64,000 nucleotides of DNA from Pacificibacter maritimus (GTDB taxonomy: Bacteria; Pseudomonadota; Alphaproteobacteria; Rhodobacterales; Rhodobacteraceae): NCBI RefSeq assembly GCF_003814915.1, contig NZ_RKQK01000001.1, positions 760,031 through 824,030 on the forward strand. The letters run 5' to 3'. This document shows positions 1 to 8,062 of this stretch, one piece after another. Every line of letters starts with the position of its first letter. The first letter of the stretch is position 1. Under the pieces are notes generated by a model. That model saw nothing but the letters and a program-made list of their open reading frames with translations. It was not told the origin of the DNA and made no database searches. Position numbers and translations under genes: made by a program.

Positions 1-805
1 TTTTCCAATCGGGGGATGTGGTGGACAAGGCCACCACGGTCTCTTGGAAAATGTCCACCTCAAGTCCAACCAGCGTCATGCGATCTATGGCCTGACCGCG
101 CCCCATGGGATCGGCATCAATGGCCTCTGGGGATCCAAGTTTGCCGAGCACTCTCAAGGAATCGCCCATGCGCACGCCCCCCAGACTAAATTCGGTCGCA
201 GGCAGACAATATTCGCGGGGATCAACGCTGGGGTTTGCGCGTAAAATCGAAGTGGGCCTGGGCTGAATATCTTGCGACACCCATGTGAACGAATAGGAAT
301 CCCACGCAAGACCCGCGGCTTGTTTAAGATCATGAAGACCGCCGCCAAAGCCGTAACTCACCGTGTCTGGGACACATTCAAGACTGGCTGCGGGCACACC
401 GCTTTCTGTCACCTCAACCCAACCAAAGCGCCTGATATCGCTTTGCATGTCTTCTTCAGAAAAGGGACGATCAAAACCACCGCCAACATTATAGGCATAA
501 TCGCCGTTGTAGAATGTGATGTTTTCATGGATCGATATGCCCGATCCTGACCAAGGTTTATAATCAACGCGCTCAATGGTTTCTGACAGGACTAACTCAG
601 CAGGTCCGCCGGTTGGTCCATAGCTATAGGTTGCGATGTGGTCATCGAAACACACGAAAACTTCGGTATCGCGGCCTTCAATTTGACAAGAGGTAAAGAC
701 CTCTTGCCCCTGTGCGCAGCCTGCTTGCGCCTCGCCGGCCAGCACGACGGCCCAAAACAATAGATACAGACCAAAGCTTTGTCTCAATCCCCTGCCCTCA
801 TTCAC
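1..805 (-). CDS. Secreted protein of unknown function, 3' end beyond the window
   Basis: An uninterrupted minus-strand frame runs from a GTG at 805 to the left edge, giving 268 residues with the C-terminus missing. A stop codon lies two codons before the GTG, and a GAGAGG ribosome-binding site stands about 8 bases upstream, which fixes this start. The N-terminus has a hydrophobic stretch ending in AGEAQA before GC, read as a Sec signal peptide, so the protein is probably periplasmic or exported. The mature part carries several cysteines and reads as a globular domain. I do not recognise the family. The gene stands alone, convergent with nothing visible. The coding call is firm because the frame is open and in-frame with a good start; the function is unknown. 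Confidence 0.75.
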   Translation of the reverse strand, partial: MNEGRGLRQSFGLYLLFWAVVLAGEAQAGCAQGQEVFTSCQIEGRDTEVFVCFDDHIATYSYGPTGGPAELVLSETIERVDYKPWSGSGISIHENITFYNGDYAYNVGGGFDRPFSEEDMQSDIRRFGWVEVTESGVPAASLECVPDTVSYGFGGGLHDLKQAAGLAWDSYSFTWVSQDIQPRPTSILRANPSVDPREYCLPATEFSLGGVRMGDSLRVLGKLGSPEAIDADPMGRGQAIDRMTLVGLEVDIFQETVVALSTTSPDWK

Positions 806-955
806 CGATCAACCTCTCACTTTGGCCAATGATGATTGCCTTGGAAATGAAAGTCTACAGTTTAAAGACCTGCTTAAAAATCTGCACCGTGGCGCTATCG
901 AAAAGCTGTCTCTCGATACCTCAAGAGACAGCCGATACTTCGATCATGGCGGTGC

Positions 956-1597
956 TTACTTTTCCGAAATAACGGGGGTTTCTTTGATGTGACTGGCGTT
1001 TTCAACAGCTGACAACATAAATCCAGCCACAGCACTGCGACGCACCATCATACCAGGTTTAGGGCTGGTGGCCGTGCCAACGATCAAGGTTTTCTCCTTT
1101 TCGCTGTTCGACAGCCCCATTGCACGAACCAAAGTCCAATCGGTTTGTGAGGCGCGGAAGGTCTTTTCGGCTGAATTGTGATCGGCATAGGCATATTTCA
1201 AGTTTGTACGATTGATCATAAACTTCATGAACCATGGGGCAGAGGCAAAGCTGTCGCCAACACCAGCGGCCGACAAGAAAACAACGCGTTGCTTGCCCAA
1301 AGCTGAAATGTTTTCAGCAACTTGCGTCAAGATTTTTTCAGTGCTCACAGGCTTGGCCCAAGGGGCATCCGAAGTACGTGGATTGTTCAAAGCAACAAGA
1401 ATGGCGTCCACATTCTGTGCCGCACCCGCCACATCTGCGGCATCTGTTGGCGTGCCTTTGATCAATGTCAGTCCATCGCGCGGTGTAACTTTGCTTGGAT
1501 CGCGCACCAAGGCTGTGATCGCGTGACCTTTGGCAAGACCCTGTGCGACAATGTGCTGCCCAGTGCGCCCAGTGGCGCCTAATACGAGTAAGTTCAT
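956..1597 (-). CDS. NAD(P)-binding Rossmann-fold protein (NmrA/SDR-like)
   Basis: A 213-residue cytoplasmic protein with an N-terminal dinucleotide-binding motif GATGRTG at residues 7-13, followed by an alternating beta-alpha pattern typical of atypical short-chain dehydrogenase/NmrA proteins. There is no clear YxxxK pair at the usual spacing, so it may be a redox sensor or reductase of the NAD(P)H-binding type rather than a classical SDR. An AAGGA ribosome-binding site lies about 8 bases before the ATG. It follows the DODA-type dioxygenase by 35 bases on the same strand, so the two are probably co-transcribed and under the divergent LysR gene. The substrate cannot be told from sequence. Confidence 0.85.
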   Translation of the reverse strand: MNLLVLGATGRTGQHIVAQGLAKGHAITALVRDPSKVTPRDGLTLIKGTPTDAADVAGAAQNVDAILVALNNPRTSDAPWAKPVSTEKILTQVAENISALGKQRVVFLSAAGVGDSFASAPWFMKFMINRTNLKYAYADHNSAEKTFRASQTDWTLVRAMGLSNSEKEKTLIVGTATSPKPGMMVRRSAVAGFMLSAVENASHIKETPVISEK

Positions 1598-1632
1598 GTT
1601 TTTTCCTTTTGTCAGGCTGGTGCGCAGCGCAA

Positions 1633-2430
1633 TCAGCCGAATTTATAATTGGAGACTGTGATCCCAGTGATCTCACTGGTGTCATGAAAAATCCGCTCTG
1701 CTGGTTCATTTTCAGCAGCACCAAGCGCCACGAATAACGGCACCAAATGGTCTTCTTCGTCATGGCAAATGCGCGCAGAAGGCGCGGTTTCCCAATTCAA
1801 AATGGCGTTCAATCGCGCCTCTGGTGAGGCTTTCATCGCGTCAAAGAGCCAAGCATCGAATTCAGCAGAAGGCGCAGTGCCTCCGCTGCGCATCAGGCGC
1901 ATATTGTGGAAACTCAAACCAGATCCAACGATCAAAATGCCCTCATTGCGCAACGGTTTCAAAGCGCGGCCTATAGCGATGTGATCAGCTGGATCATAGG
2001 ATTTCAGCATCGACACCTGAAAGATTGGCATGTCCGCATTCGGATACATCACCTCCATCGGGGCATAGAGTCCGTGATCATAGCCACGGGCTGGGTCGAT
2101 ATGGGCTTTGATCCCTGCTTTGGTCAACAAGTCTAGCGCGCGGGCCGCTATTTCGGGCGCGCCTGACGCCTTGTATTCGATCTCGTAGGTATGGGGCGGA
2201 AAGCCAGAATAGTCGTAGATCATCGGCGGTTTGGCAGCCCCCATGATGGCAACGTCAGTGTCTTCCCAATGGCCAGAAATCATCAAGATGGCTTTGGGTT
2301 TTTCACCAAAATCAGCAACCATTTGTTTCAAAGAGGCCTCAAGCGGAGCAAAAAATTCACGCATCTGCGGCACCCAAGGCCATGGGCCACCACCGTGGGA
2401 AATGAAATAGGTGGGAAGTGTGTTGGTCAT
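1633..2430 (-). CDS. ygiD: DODA-type extradiol aromatic-ring-opening dioxygenase (YgiD family)
   Basis: A 265-residue class III extradiol dioxygenase of the 4,5-DOPA dioxygenase group. Metal-ligand candidates are His12 in the ISHGGGP motif and His54 in SGHWE. The family motifs DHGLYAP (about residues 118-124) and DHLVPLF near the C-terminus also hold conserved histidines. Family knowledge: these enzymes open catechol-type rings in the cytoplasm; the real substrate is often unknown, and E. coli YgiD acts on L-DOPA. The ribosome-binding site AAGGG overlaps the stop codon of a 33-residue ORF just upstream, which suggests translational coupling. The NAD(P)-binding protein follows, and a LysR gene is divergent, so an inducible aromatic-compound response is likely. 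Confidence 0.9.
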   Translation of the reverse strand: MTNTLPTYFISHGGGPWPWVPQMREFFAPLEASLKQMVADFGEKPKAILMISGHWEDTDVAIMGAAKPPMIYDYSGFPPHTYEIEYKASGAPEIAARALDLLTKAGIKAHIDPARGYDHGLYAPMEVMYPNADMPIFQVSMLKSYDPADHIAIGRALKPLRNEGILIVGSGLSFHNMRLMRSGGTAPSAEFDAWLFDAMKASPEARLNAILNWETAPSARICHDEEDHLVPLFVALGAAENEPAERIFHDTSEITGITVSNYKFG

Positions 2431-2435
2431 GATAT

Positions 2436-2537
2436 TTACCCTTGGTTCAGAACGATGTCAGTCAGTGCCTGCGCCACCCAGATGTCGATGTGGATGCCCT
2501 TGGAAACGGGGGCTGTATTTGTAGATGTATAAGCCAT
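2436..2537 (-). CDS. Small ORF, 33 residues, leader of the dioxygenase operon
   Basis: An ATG at 2537 opens a 33-codon frame, MAYTSTNTAPVS and onward, ending in LNQG and a TAA at 2436-2438. GAAGGTG lies about 8 bases upstream, a good ribosome-binding site. The stop is 5 bases before the dioxygenase ATG. It sits between the divergent LysR gene and the dioxygenase, where the operon promoter must be, so it would be the first translated frame of the transcript. It has no signal peptide and no family I recognise. It may be a leader peptide that couples translation to the dioxygenase, or the remnant of a longer gene. Coding status rests only on start, ribosome-binding site and position. Confidence 0.45.
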   Translation of the reverse strand: MAYTSTNTAPVSKGIHIDIWVAQALTDIVLNQG

Positions 2538-2632
2538 GTTTGGCACCTTCGATGGAAAACTTTGGGTCTAAACCCCTCTGGTTGTGGTTTACGCTGAATG
2601 GTTCTGCGAAAAAATAGGGATAGTTTAGAAGA

Positions 2633-2645
2633 TATCATTCTGATA
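2633..2645. promoter_or_regulatory. Candidate LysR T-N11-A operator
   Basis: The sequence TATCATTCTGATA is a dyad of 5-base arms around a 3-base centre. It matches the T-N11-A rule for LysR-type regulators exactly. It lies in the divergent region between the LysR gene and the dioxygenase operon, ending 11 bases before the LysR ATG. Binding here could autoregulate the LysR gene and activate the operon on the other strand. The motif is short, so chance cannot be excluded. Confidence 0.4.
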
Positions 2646-2656
2646 ATCTGATAGAC

Positions 2657-3559
2657 ATGGAAGCCCTTACACTTGATCAGTTTGCTGTTTTTCTCGCGAT
2701 TGTTGAGGAAGGCAGCTTTGCCGCCGCCGCCCGCAAATTGGGGCGTGCGCAATCCGCCGTGACCTATGCTGTGCAAAAGCTTGAAGACCAATCGGGCGTC
2801 GAATTGTTTGATCGCTCCAGCTATCGCCCTGCCCTGACCGATGAAGGGCGCGCATTATTGCCGCGAGTGCGCCGTATCATGGATGATTTGGCCGAATTCC
2901 GTGTCCAAGCACAGGCTGTATCGAAAGGCGTGGAAGCCGAACTTGTTTTGTTGCTTGAAACGTTTTTACCGCTATCGATGTTTACGCTGGCACTGCGCCG
3001 CTTTCACGCGGAATTTCCCATGGTGCAATTGCGGATCATTACCGTGCAGCCCCAAGATGCCACACAGCAGCTCATAAATCATCACGCCGATCTCGGCCTG
3101 TTCTTGGCCTCGCCTTTTCCTGAGGCAGCCCTTGAAAGCCGTTTGGTGACAAAACTGGACTTGGTCGCGGTGGCACCACCCGATCACCCGCTTGCACAAT
3201 TGCCACCGCAGTTTCCAAAAGAGGCCATGCGCGATCATCTGCAAATCGTCGTGTCCAACCCGAAAGCCACCCGCCATGCCCGTGACTATGGTGTCATCGG
3301 TGTGAACCAATGGCATGTAAGTGAAATGCGGCTGCGGTACGATCTGGTGAAACAAGGGCTTGGCTGGGGGTCAATGCCCCGCCCCATGGTTGAGGCTGAT
3401 TTGGCGCAAGGGACGCTGGTGGAACTTTACCCAGCGCAATGGGGATCCTCAAATGTCATGCCCAGTTTTAAGGTCGAAGTGTCAAAACTAAAGGCCAATG
3501 CACTGGGGCCCGCAGGTACGTTTTTGTTTGAAACCCTATCTGCATCCCCTGACGATTAA
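2657..3559 (+). CDS. LysR family transcriptional regulator
   Basis: A 300-residue protein with the LysR layout. The N-terminal winged helix-turn-helix spans about residues 1-60 and includes the typical FAAAARKLGRAQSAVTYAVQ helix-turn-helix. A linker helix and a periplasmic-binding-protein-like effector domain of about 210 residues follow. It is divergent from the small ORF-dioxygenase-NAD(P)-binding operon, the usual arrangement for a LysR regulator of a neighbouring catabolic operon, so that operon is its likely target. The effector is unknown. The ribosome-binding site before the ATG is weak. A T-N11-A dyad lies immediately upstream. Length is normal for the family. Confidence 0.92.
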   Translation: MEALTLDQFAVFLAIVEEGSFAAAARKLGRAQSAVTYAVQKLEDQSGVELFDRSSYRPALTDEGRALLPRVRRIMDDLAEFRVQAQAVSKGVEAELVLLLETFLPLSMFTLALRRFHAEFPMVQLRIITVQPQDATQQLINHHADLGLFLASPFPEAALESRLVTKLDLVAVAPPDHPLAQLPPQFPKEAMRDHLQIVVSNPKATRHARDYGVIGVNQWHVSEMRLRYDLVKQGLGWGSMPRPMVEADLAQGTLVELYPAQWGSSNVMPSFKVEVSKLKANALGPAGTFLFETLSASPDD

Positions 3560-3639
3560 CGCCAGTCAGCCAACTCAGTCTCATGACACAATAGGGCAAG
3601 GGCCCTGCGCAGGATCAGAACGCAGCCCCGCCATATGAG

Positions 3640-4221
3640 TTAACCGCCGTAGCTGCGTGTTCCTGCTGTTTTGCCAAAACCACCGCGTGCGGCGACCGCA
3701 GCTTTGCTCATAGGAGCTTTGCCCATTGTCGCAGCGGGCTTGGAAAACTGGCTGCTGTTGACGCTGCCTTTGCCCTTATTGGTCGAATAATTGGCCGACC
3801 CCGCAGCATTTGTAAAACCGCCGCCTGCTTTTTTATACATCGGCTGAGAATTGGCCATGCCCGCGCGATTGCTTAGCATATTGCCGATCAAGTAGCCTGT
3901 GAGCAAAGGCATAAAGATGCCGCTGGACCCTGAGTTGCCCACCTGTTGCGCCTCTGTTCCGCAGGCCCCTTCACCGTGCTGGCTTTCGCAGACCTCTTGG
4001 CTTTCATATCGTGGTGCGGCTTCGACATGCAGCGCTTGTGCCTCAGCAAAGGCGATATCGCATTGTTCTGTAGAGGCGAGCCCACCTTGGCCGACTTCGG
4101 CTTTACAGGTTTGAACATCAGGATAGGCCTGTGCCTCTACTTTGTCTTCTTGGCACCCCGCCAAAGCGAAGGACGCGGCCCCAAGAATGCAGAAGGCGAC
4201 AGATTTTGAACGCTTGGTCAT
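3640..4221 (-). CDS. ygiB: DUF1190 lipoprotein, YgiB family
   Basis: A 193-residue protein with a lipoprotein signal: a basic start, a hydrophobic core and the lipobox LAGC, with the lipidated Cys at residue 23. The C-terminal half is rich in Gly, Ser, Ala and Lys and looks poorly structured, ending in TRSYGG, as in the YgiB/DUF1190 family. E. coli YgiB is of similar size and its role is not settled. The gene follows the ygiC-like gene by 18 bases on the same strand, so they form an operon. In E. coli the order is ygiB-ygiC; here ygiC comes first. The pairing supports the family call. It probably acts at the inner face of the outer membrane or in the periplasm. Confidence 0.85.
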   Translation of the reverse strand: MTKRSKSVAFCILGAASFALAGCQEDKVEAQAYPDVQTCKAEVGQGGLASTEQCDIAFAEAQALHVEAAPRYESQEVCESQHGEGACGTEAQQVGNSGSSGIFMPLLTGYLIGNMLSNRAGMANSQPMYKKAGGGFTNAAGSANYSTNKGKGSVNSSQFSKPAATMGKAPMSKAAVAARGGFGKTAGTRSYGG

Positions 4222-4239
4222 ATGAAGTTTCCTTAGACT

Positions 4240-5466
4240 TTAGTCACGGATAAAATGGGGTTTGAAGCGGGACAAATCTTGCGTGATGCGGGATTTGTCT
4301 TCACGGATGCTCATGCCTGCGCAGGCTGTGCCAACCATCCACGCGCCGATCACGGGGCGAAACCCGTCAAATTCGGGCAAAGGCTGATAGGCCTGCACAA
4401 TCTGGGGATGACGTGCATAATCGCTATTGGACGATTTATCTGTCACGCCGCCGCCTTCAAAGATGGAAATAGAGGCCCCTTCGCGTGAAAAGATCGGCTT
4501 GCACACATGGGCCTTGGTCAATTGATCTTGAGCGCGGGCAAATAGATCGGCCACGGCTGGGCTTGCCCCGCCTGTGCCTTGCAGCGCTTGATCAATGTCG
4601 GATTTAAAGAAGGCAGGCAAAAGATTTGGGTGATTTTCGAACATTGACCACAAAACTGGTAAAATACCTTTGTTTGACAGCACGGCTTTCCACGCGGGTT
4701 CTATGAAATCACATTCGGAGGTTTGGATATGTTTGGCGAACTCATCTTCCAACATATCTTCCCATGGGTAGAGCTTAAACAACGTGCCGATGACCCGATC
4801 CTGATCATCGATAAATTGGCCATCTTGACTGACGCCCAGCTTTTCTAGATCGAAGTAATGCGCCCCCAGCCCTGCTTCGCGCGCAGCCCAGCCCAGCATT
4901 TCAACCGTTGCGTAATCTTCGGCATTGCCTTGGGCGGCGGTGAAATGCACATCCATACCTGACTCAAAGACCTGCGCAAAACGCGTCACCAGAGCTTCGT
5001 GAATACCGTTGAATTGATCATCACCAGCGCGCAAAACGCCCAAGCGCAATTGATCTTCCAGCCAAGTCCATTGGTATGATGCGCTTTCAAACAAGGATGT
5101 TGGCGTATCCGCGTTATATTCCAACATCTTAGCAGGACCGCTGCCATCATAGGCCAGATCAAACCGACCATAAAGTTCGGGCGCGCCCTGTGCCCAGCTG
5201 TTGCGGATCAGGTCGAAATGCGCGTTTGGGATGCCCAGTTTTTCCAGCAGTTCTTCGCTTTTGACGATCTGATCCACCGCATCACGACACATGGCGTGCA
5301 ATTCGGTTGCGGGATCTTCGATATCCTCTTCGATCTGGCGCAGGGAAAATTGATAGGCCGTTGTTTCGTCCCAATAGGGTTCCCCGTGCATATCAGCAAA
5401 GGTAAAGCCAAGCTCAGTCGCTTGATCACGCCAATTTGGGCGTTCTGGAAGTTTAATTTTTTTCAC
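4240..5466 (-). CDS. ygiC: Glutathionylspermidine synthase-like ATP-grasp protein, YgiC/YjfC family
   Basis: A 408-residue protein resembling the synthetase domain of glutathionylspermidine synthase, a pre-ATP-grasp plus ATP-grasp fold, without the N-terminal amidase domain. Visible family blocks include the MLEYNADTPTSLFE region (residues about 110-125) and a C-terminal ATP-grasp part with IFEGGGVTDKS. Family knowledge: YgiC and YjfC are predicted ATP-dependent ligases of a peptide or amino acid, and E. coli YgiC does not make glutathionylspermidine, so the substrate is open. The start is a GTG at 5466. It is the first gene of a ygiC-ygiB pair. Length is slightly above E. coli YgiC (386). 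Confidence 0.88.
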   Translation of the reverse strand: MKKIKLPERPNWRDQATELGFTFADMHGEPYWDETTAYQFSLRQIEEDIEDPATELHAMCRDAVDQIVKSEELLEKLGIPNAHFDLIRNSWAQGAPELYGRFDLAYDGSGPAKMLEYNADTPTSLFESASYQWTWLEDQLRLGVLRAGDDQFNGIHEALVTRFAQVFESGMDVHFTAAQGNAEDYATVEMLGWAAREAGLGAHYFDLEKLGVSQDGQFIDDQDRVIGTLFKLYPWEDMLEDEFAKHIQTSECDFIEPAWKAVLSNKGILPVLWSMFENHPNLLPAFFKSDIDQALQGTGGASPAVADLFARAQDQLTKAHVCKPIFSREGASISIFEGGGVTDKSSNSDYARHPQIVQAYQPLPEFDGFRPVIGAWMVGTACAGMSIREDKSRITQDLSRFKPHFIRD

Positions 5467-5734
5467 AAAAGCTGCCCCTAAACGTCAAAGATGATCTTTA
5501 AAGGGCTGGGCCTTAAATGACCAGAGTGTCGTTTAGTATTCACAGCACAGGTTGTGCAACGCCCCCCATAAGAAGACATCCACATTGCGCGCCATCATGA
5601 ATTTTCTAAAATTATTTTGGCAAGCGGCACGCAATACATATTTCACGAAGCCATACACATGACCCTCAACGTCTTGGCAAGGCCACACGAAAACAAGGGC
5701 GCTGTCATGGACGAGACCTTATTACAAGGCTCAG

Positions 5735-7027
5735 TCACAAAACTACATTGAACGGCTGCATATCCCACTCAAGACGCAGTGTAGGGTGATCCGTGTTGTC
5801 CAACACCATCAAATCAAGTGTGTAGTACCCATCAACACCTTCAACCCATTGAGCTGAAACCATTTTCACAATACCCGCACCTGACACAGGACCGCTGGTC
5901 ATATCAATAGGCCCCAACATTGTGTCGGTTTTCAAATTAACCAGTGATGTCATAATGCTTTCACGGTCAAGGCCTTTTGCGCCTTTAAGCCCTTGAATAC
6001 CAACATCAAACAGCCCTTGTGTTGCCCCCAAACGTGAGGTCCATTGGTTGCCCGTCGCGGTTTCATATCCAAAGGCCAACGATAAGCTGCCCACACCTGT
6101 TACAGGGGATGAATATGGAAACCCTTTGGTCCATTCGGTCAAAATCGTCAGGCCAATCGCTGATGCGCCGAGACTATCAACATCCTCGGGAAATCCGCCA
6201 GTTTTTGCGACTTGCACCACTTTCAGTTTGGCAGATAACGGGCTGGCTTTCAGTTGTGGCATGAACTTCACAAAATCATCATTTTCCATAACGATAATCA
6301 AAGTATCGGCACCACCTTTATCCATATGCGCCAGATTTTCAGACCAATCCTGCGCGCCCTTTTCATAGCGCTGAAATGGCAGAACCTCGTATCCCGTTTT
6401 TGCATAGGTGCCTGTGAGGAATTTTTCGACGGTAGCAGACTCTGGGCCTGCTTCAATAATGACAGAAACTTTCTTGTTTGAGTTCACTTTGTCGAAAGCG
6501 CGCGTGGAGACCACGGAACTATCGGCAATATCCGCACCAATATGGGCCGTCCATTGGAACGGGCTTGGCTGGCCAGCTTTGCCACCACGACCAAAGTACC
6601 AAACTTCCCATGGAGGACCGAACGTCAGACATGGCATATTGGCCGCTTCGCAGATGTTTGCGACCTCGTTTAGCGCCTGAGACTCACTTGCGCATAGCAT
6701 CAAATTGATGCCCTGATCGATCAAGGACTGCGCAATACCAACCGTGCTGTCGATATCAGCGCCCTCTGCGGCCATAATAATATCAACAGGATAAGTGGTG
6801 CCCGCGATGTCGATCCCATCTGCCAAAGCGGTGCGCAGTTCTTCAACCACGTATTGTGCATCGGGTGCGGCGCCGCCTGTCGCAGGGTCACGTTCTGGAA
6901 TAAATCCGATGCGGACCGGCGTCGAGGCATTGGCGAGTGTTGGCATGCCAGCGGCAAGGGCAATGCCAGAGGTCACCCCCATTCTTAGGAATGAGCGGCG
7001 AGAGAACTGAGAACCAAAACTGTGCAT
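5735..7027 (-). CDS. Tat-exported ABC transporter substrate-binding protein, branched-chain amino acid type, orphan
   Basis: A 430-residue periplasmic binding protein of the Leu/Ile/Val-receptor class. The N-terminus has a twin-arginine signal, SRRSFLRM at residues 9-16, then a hydrophobic core and a probable cleavage after LANA near residue 34. The mature protein begins STPVRIGFIPERDP, with the two-lobe pattern of this fold. The family usually works with two LIV-type permeases and two ATPases; none is in this window, so it is an orphan that either borrows a transporter encoded elsewhere or acts as a sensor input. Export of a binding protein by Tat rather than Sec is less usual. The ligand cannot be inferred. 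Confidence 0.85.
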   Translation of the reverse strand: MHSFGSQFSRRSFLRMGVTSGIALAAGMPTLANASTPVRIGFIPERDPATGGAAPDAQYVVEELRTALADGIDIAGTTYPVDIIMAAEGADIDSTVGIAQSLIDQGINLMLCASESQALNEVANICEAANMPCLTFGPPWEVWYFGRGGKAGQPSPFQWTAHIGADIADSSVVSTRAFDKVNSNKKVSVIIEAGPESATVEKFLTGTYAKTGYEVLPFQRYEKGAQDWSENLAHMDKGGADTLIIVMENDDFVKFMPQLKASPLSAKLKVVQVAKTGGFPEDVDSLGASAIGLTILTEWTKGFPYSSPVTGVGSLSLAFGYETATGNQWTSRLGATQGLFDVGIQGLKGAKGLDRESIMTSLVNLKTDTMLGPIDMTSGPVSGAGIVKMVSAQWVEGVDGYYTLDLMVLDNTDHPTLRLEWDMQPFNVVL

Positions 7028-7166
7028 AAATACCGACCTTGTGACTGATGAGAATAACCTTACGCACCAGCATTATAGTCGAACGCATTTAACGGAGCCT
7101 TAAGCCCCAAAAAAATTATGGCATGCAAAAAATGCACGCCCTAATTAATTGATATGGAATAGGAAA

Positions 7167-7997
7167 TTACTTACTAAGTCGGTCCGCATGCCAAGTGAGG
7201 TGATCATCCATGAAGGTCGAAATAAAGAAATACGAGTGATCGTACCCCTCTTGAAGCCGCAACGTCAGGGCAATATCAGTATCGACACAGGCGCTTTGCA
7301 AAGCATGCGGATTGCAGCCGTCAAAAAAGTTATCAGCAGCCCCTTGATCGACAAGAAGCGCTGGAAATTTTGCACCTTTTTCGATCAAACGCACCGCATC
7401 ATAATCGGCCCATGCGGCTTGATCCGCGCCAAGATAGGTGGTCAATGCGCCTTTGGACCATTCGGCCGTCGAAGGGTTCGTAATCGGCGCAAAAGCGGAA
7501 CAGGATTTGAAGGTATCAGGGTTTTTCAAGGCAATCGTCAACGCGCCGTGCCCCCCCATTGAGTGCCCTGTGATGCCTTGGCGGCTCATGTCTGCTGGAA
7601 AATTTTCAGCAATCAAAGCAGGCAGTTCTTGCGTGATATAGCTGTACATCTGAAAATGTTTGGACCAAGGCTCTTGGGTCGCATCCACATAAAAACCAGC
7701 GCCCTGCCCCATTTGCCAGCTTTCATCATTGGCCACATCATCCCCGCGCGGCGATGTATCAGGGCAAACGATTATAAGGCCAAGTTCGGCGGCTTTGCGG
7801 CGATACTCGCCTTTGTCCATCACGTTGGCATGGCTACAGGTCAAGCCTGACAGATACCACACAACGGGGCAGCTTTGCGTTGCCGCTTGCGGTGGCACAA
7901 ACACAGCGAAAGTCATCTGGGTGCCTGTTGAGGTCGATTGATGCGTGTAAACGCCCTGTGTGCCGCCAAAAGAGAGGTTCGTTGAAACGGTTTCCAT
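7167..7997 (-). CDS. fghA: S-formylglutathione hydrolase
   Basis: A 276-residue serine hydrolase (esterase D family) that splits S-formylglutathione into formate and glutathione, the second step of glutathione-dependent formaldehyde oxidation. The nucleophile Ser is in GHSMGGHGA and a C-terminal catalytic His lies in YDHSYFF. I chose the ATG at 7997 (METVSTN...) because AAAGGG lies about 7 bases before it; an upstream TTG at 8033 would place the start inside the terminator hairpin of adhI. The gene follows adhI on the same strand, so the two enzymes act in sequence in the cytoplasm, but a terminator lies between them, so fghA may rely on readthrough or its own promoter. Confidence 0.93.
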   Translation of the reverse strand: METVSTNLSFGGTQGVYTHQSTSTGTQMTFAVFVPPQAATQSCPVVWYLSGLTCSHANVMDKGEYRRKAAELGLIIVCPDTSPRGDDVANDESWQMGQGAGFYVDATQEPWSKHFQMYSYITQELPALIAENFPADMSRQGITGHSMGGHGALTIALKNPDTFKSCSAFAPITNPSTAEWSKGALTTYLGADQAAWADYDAVRLIEKGAKFPALLVDQGAADNFFDGCNPHALQSACVDTDIALTLRLQEGYDHSYFFISTFMDDHLTWHADRLSK

Positions 7998-8011
7998 GGT
8001 TGGACCCTTTT

Positions 8012-8053
8012 TAAATAGAAAAACCCCGCGCAATCAGAATGTTACGCGGGGTT
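8012..8053 (-). terminator. Rho-independent terminator after adhI
   Basis: The arms AACCCCGCG (8022-8030) and CGCGGGGTT (8045-8053) form a perfect 9-bp stem with a 14-base loop. Read on the minus strand, the hairpin is followed by TTTTTCTATTT. It begins 10 bases after the adhI stop and ends just before the ribosome-binding site of fghA, so it may attenuate adhI-fghA co-transcription. Confidence 0.8.
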
Positions 8054-8062
8054 GTTATAGGT

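Noticed and set aside
5659-5751. A 30-codon plus-strand ORF between ygiC and the Tat-exported binding protein
   Set aside because: No ribosome-binding site, overlaps the end of the binding-protein gene and shows no recognisable pattern.
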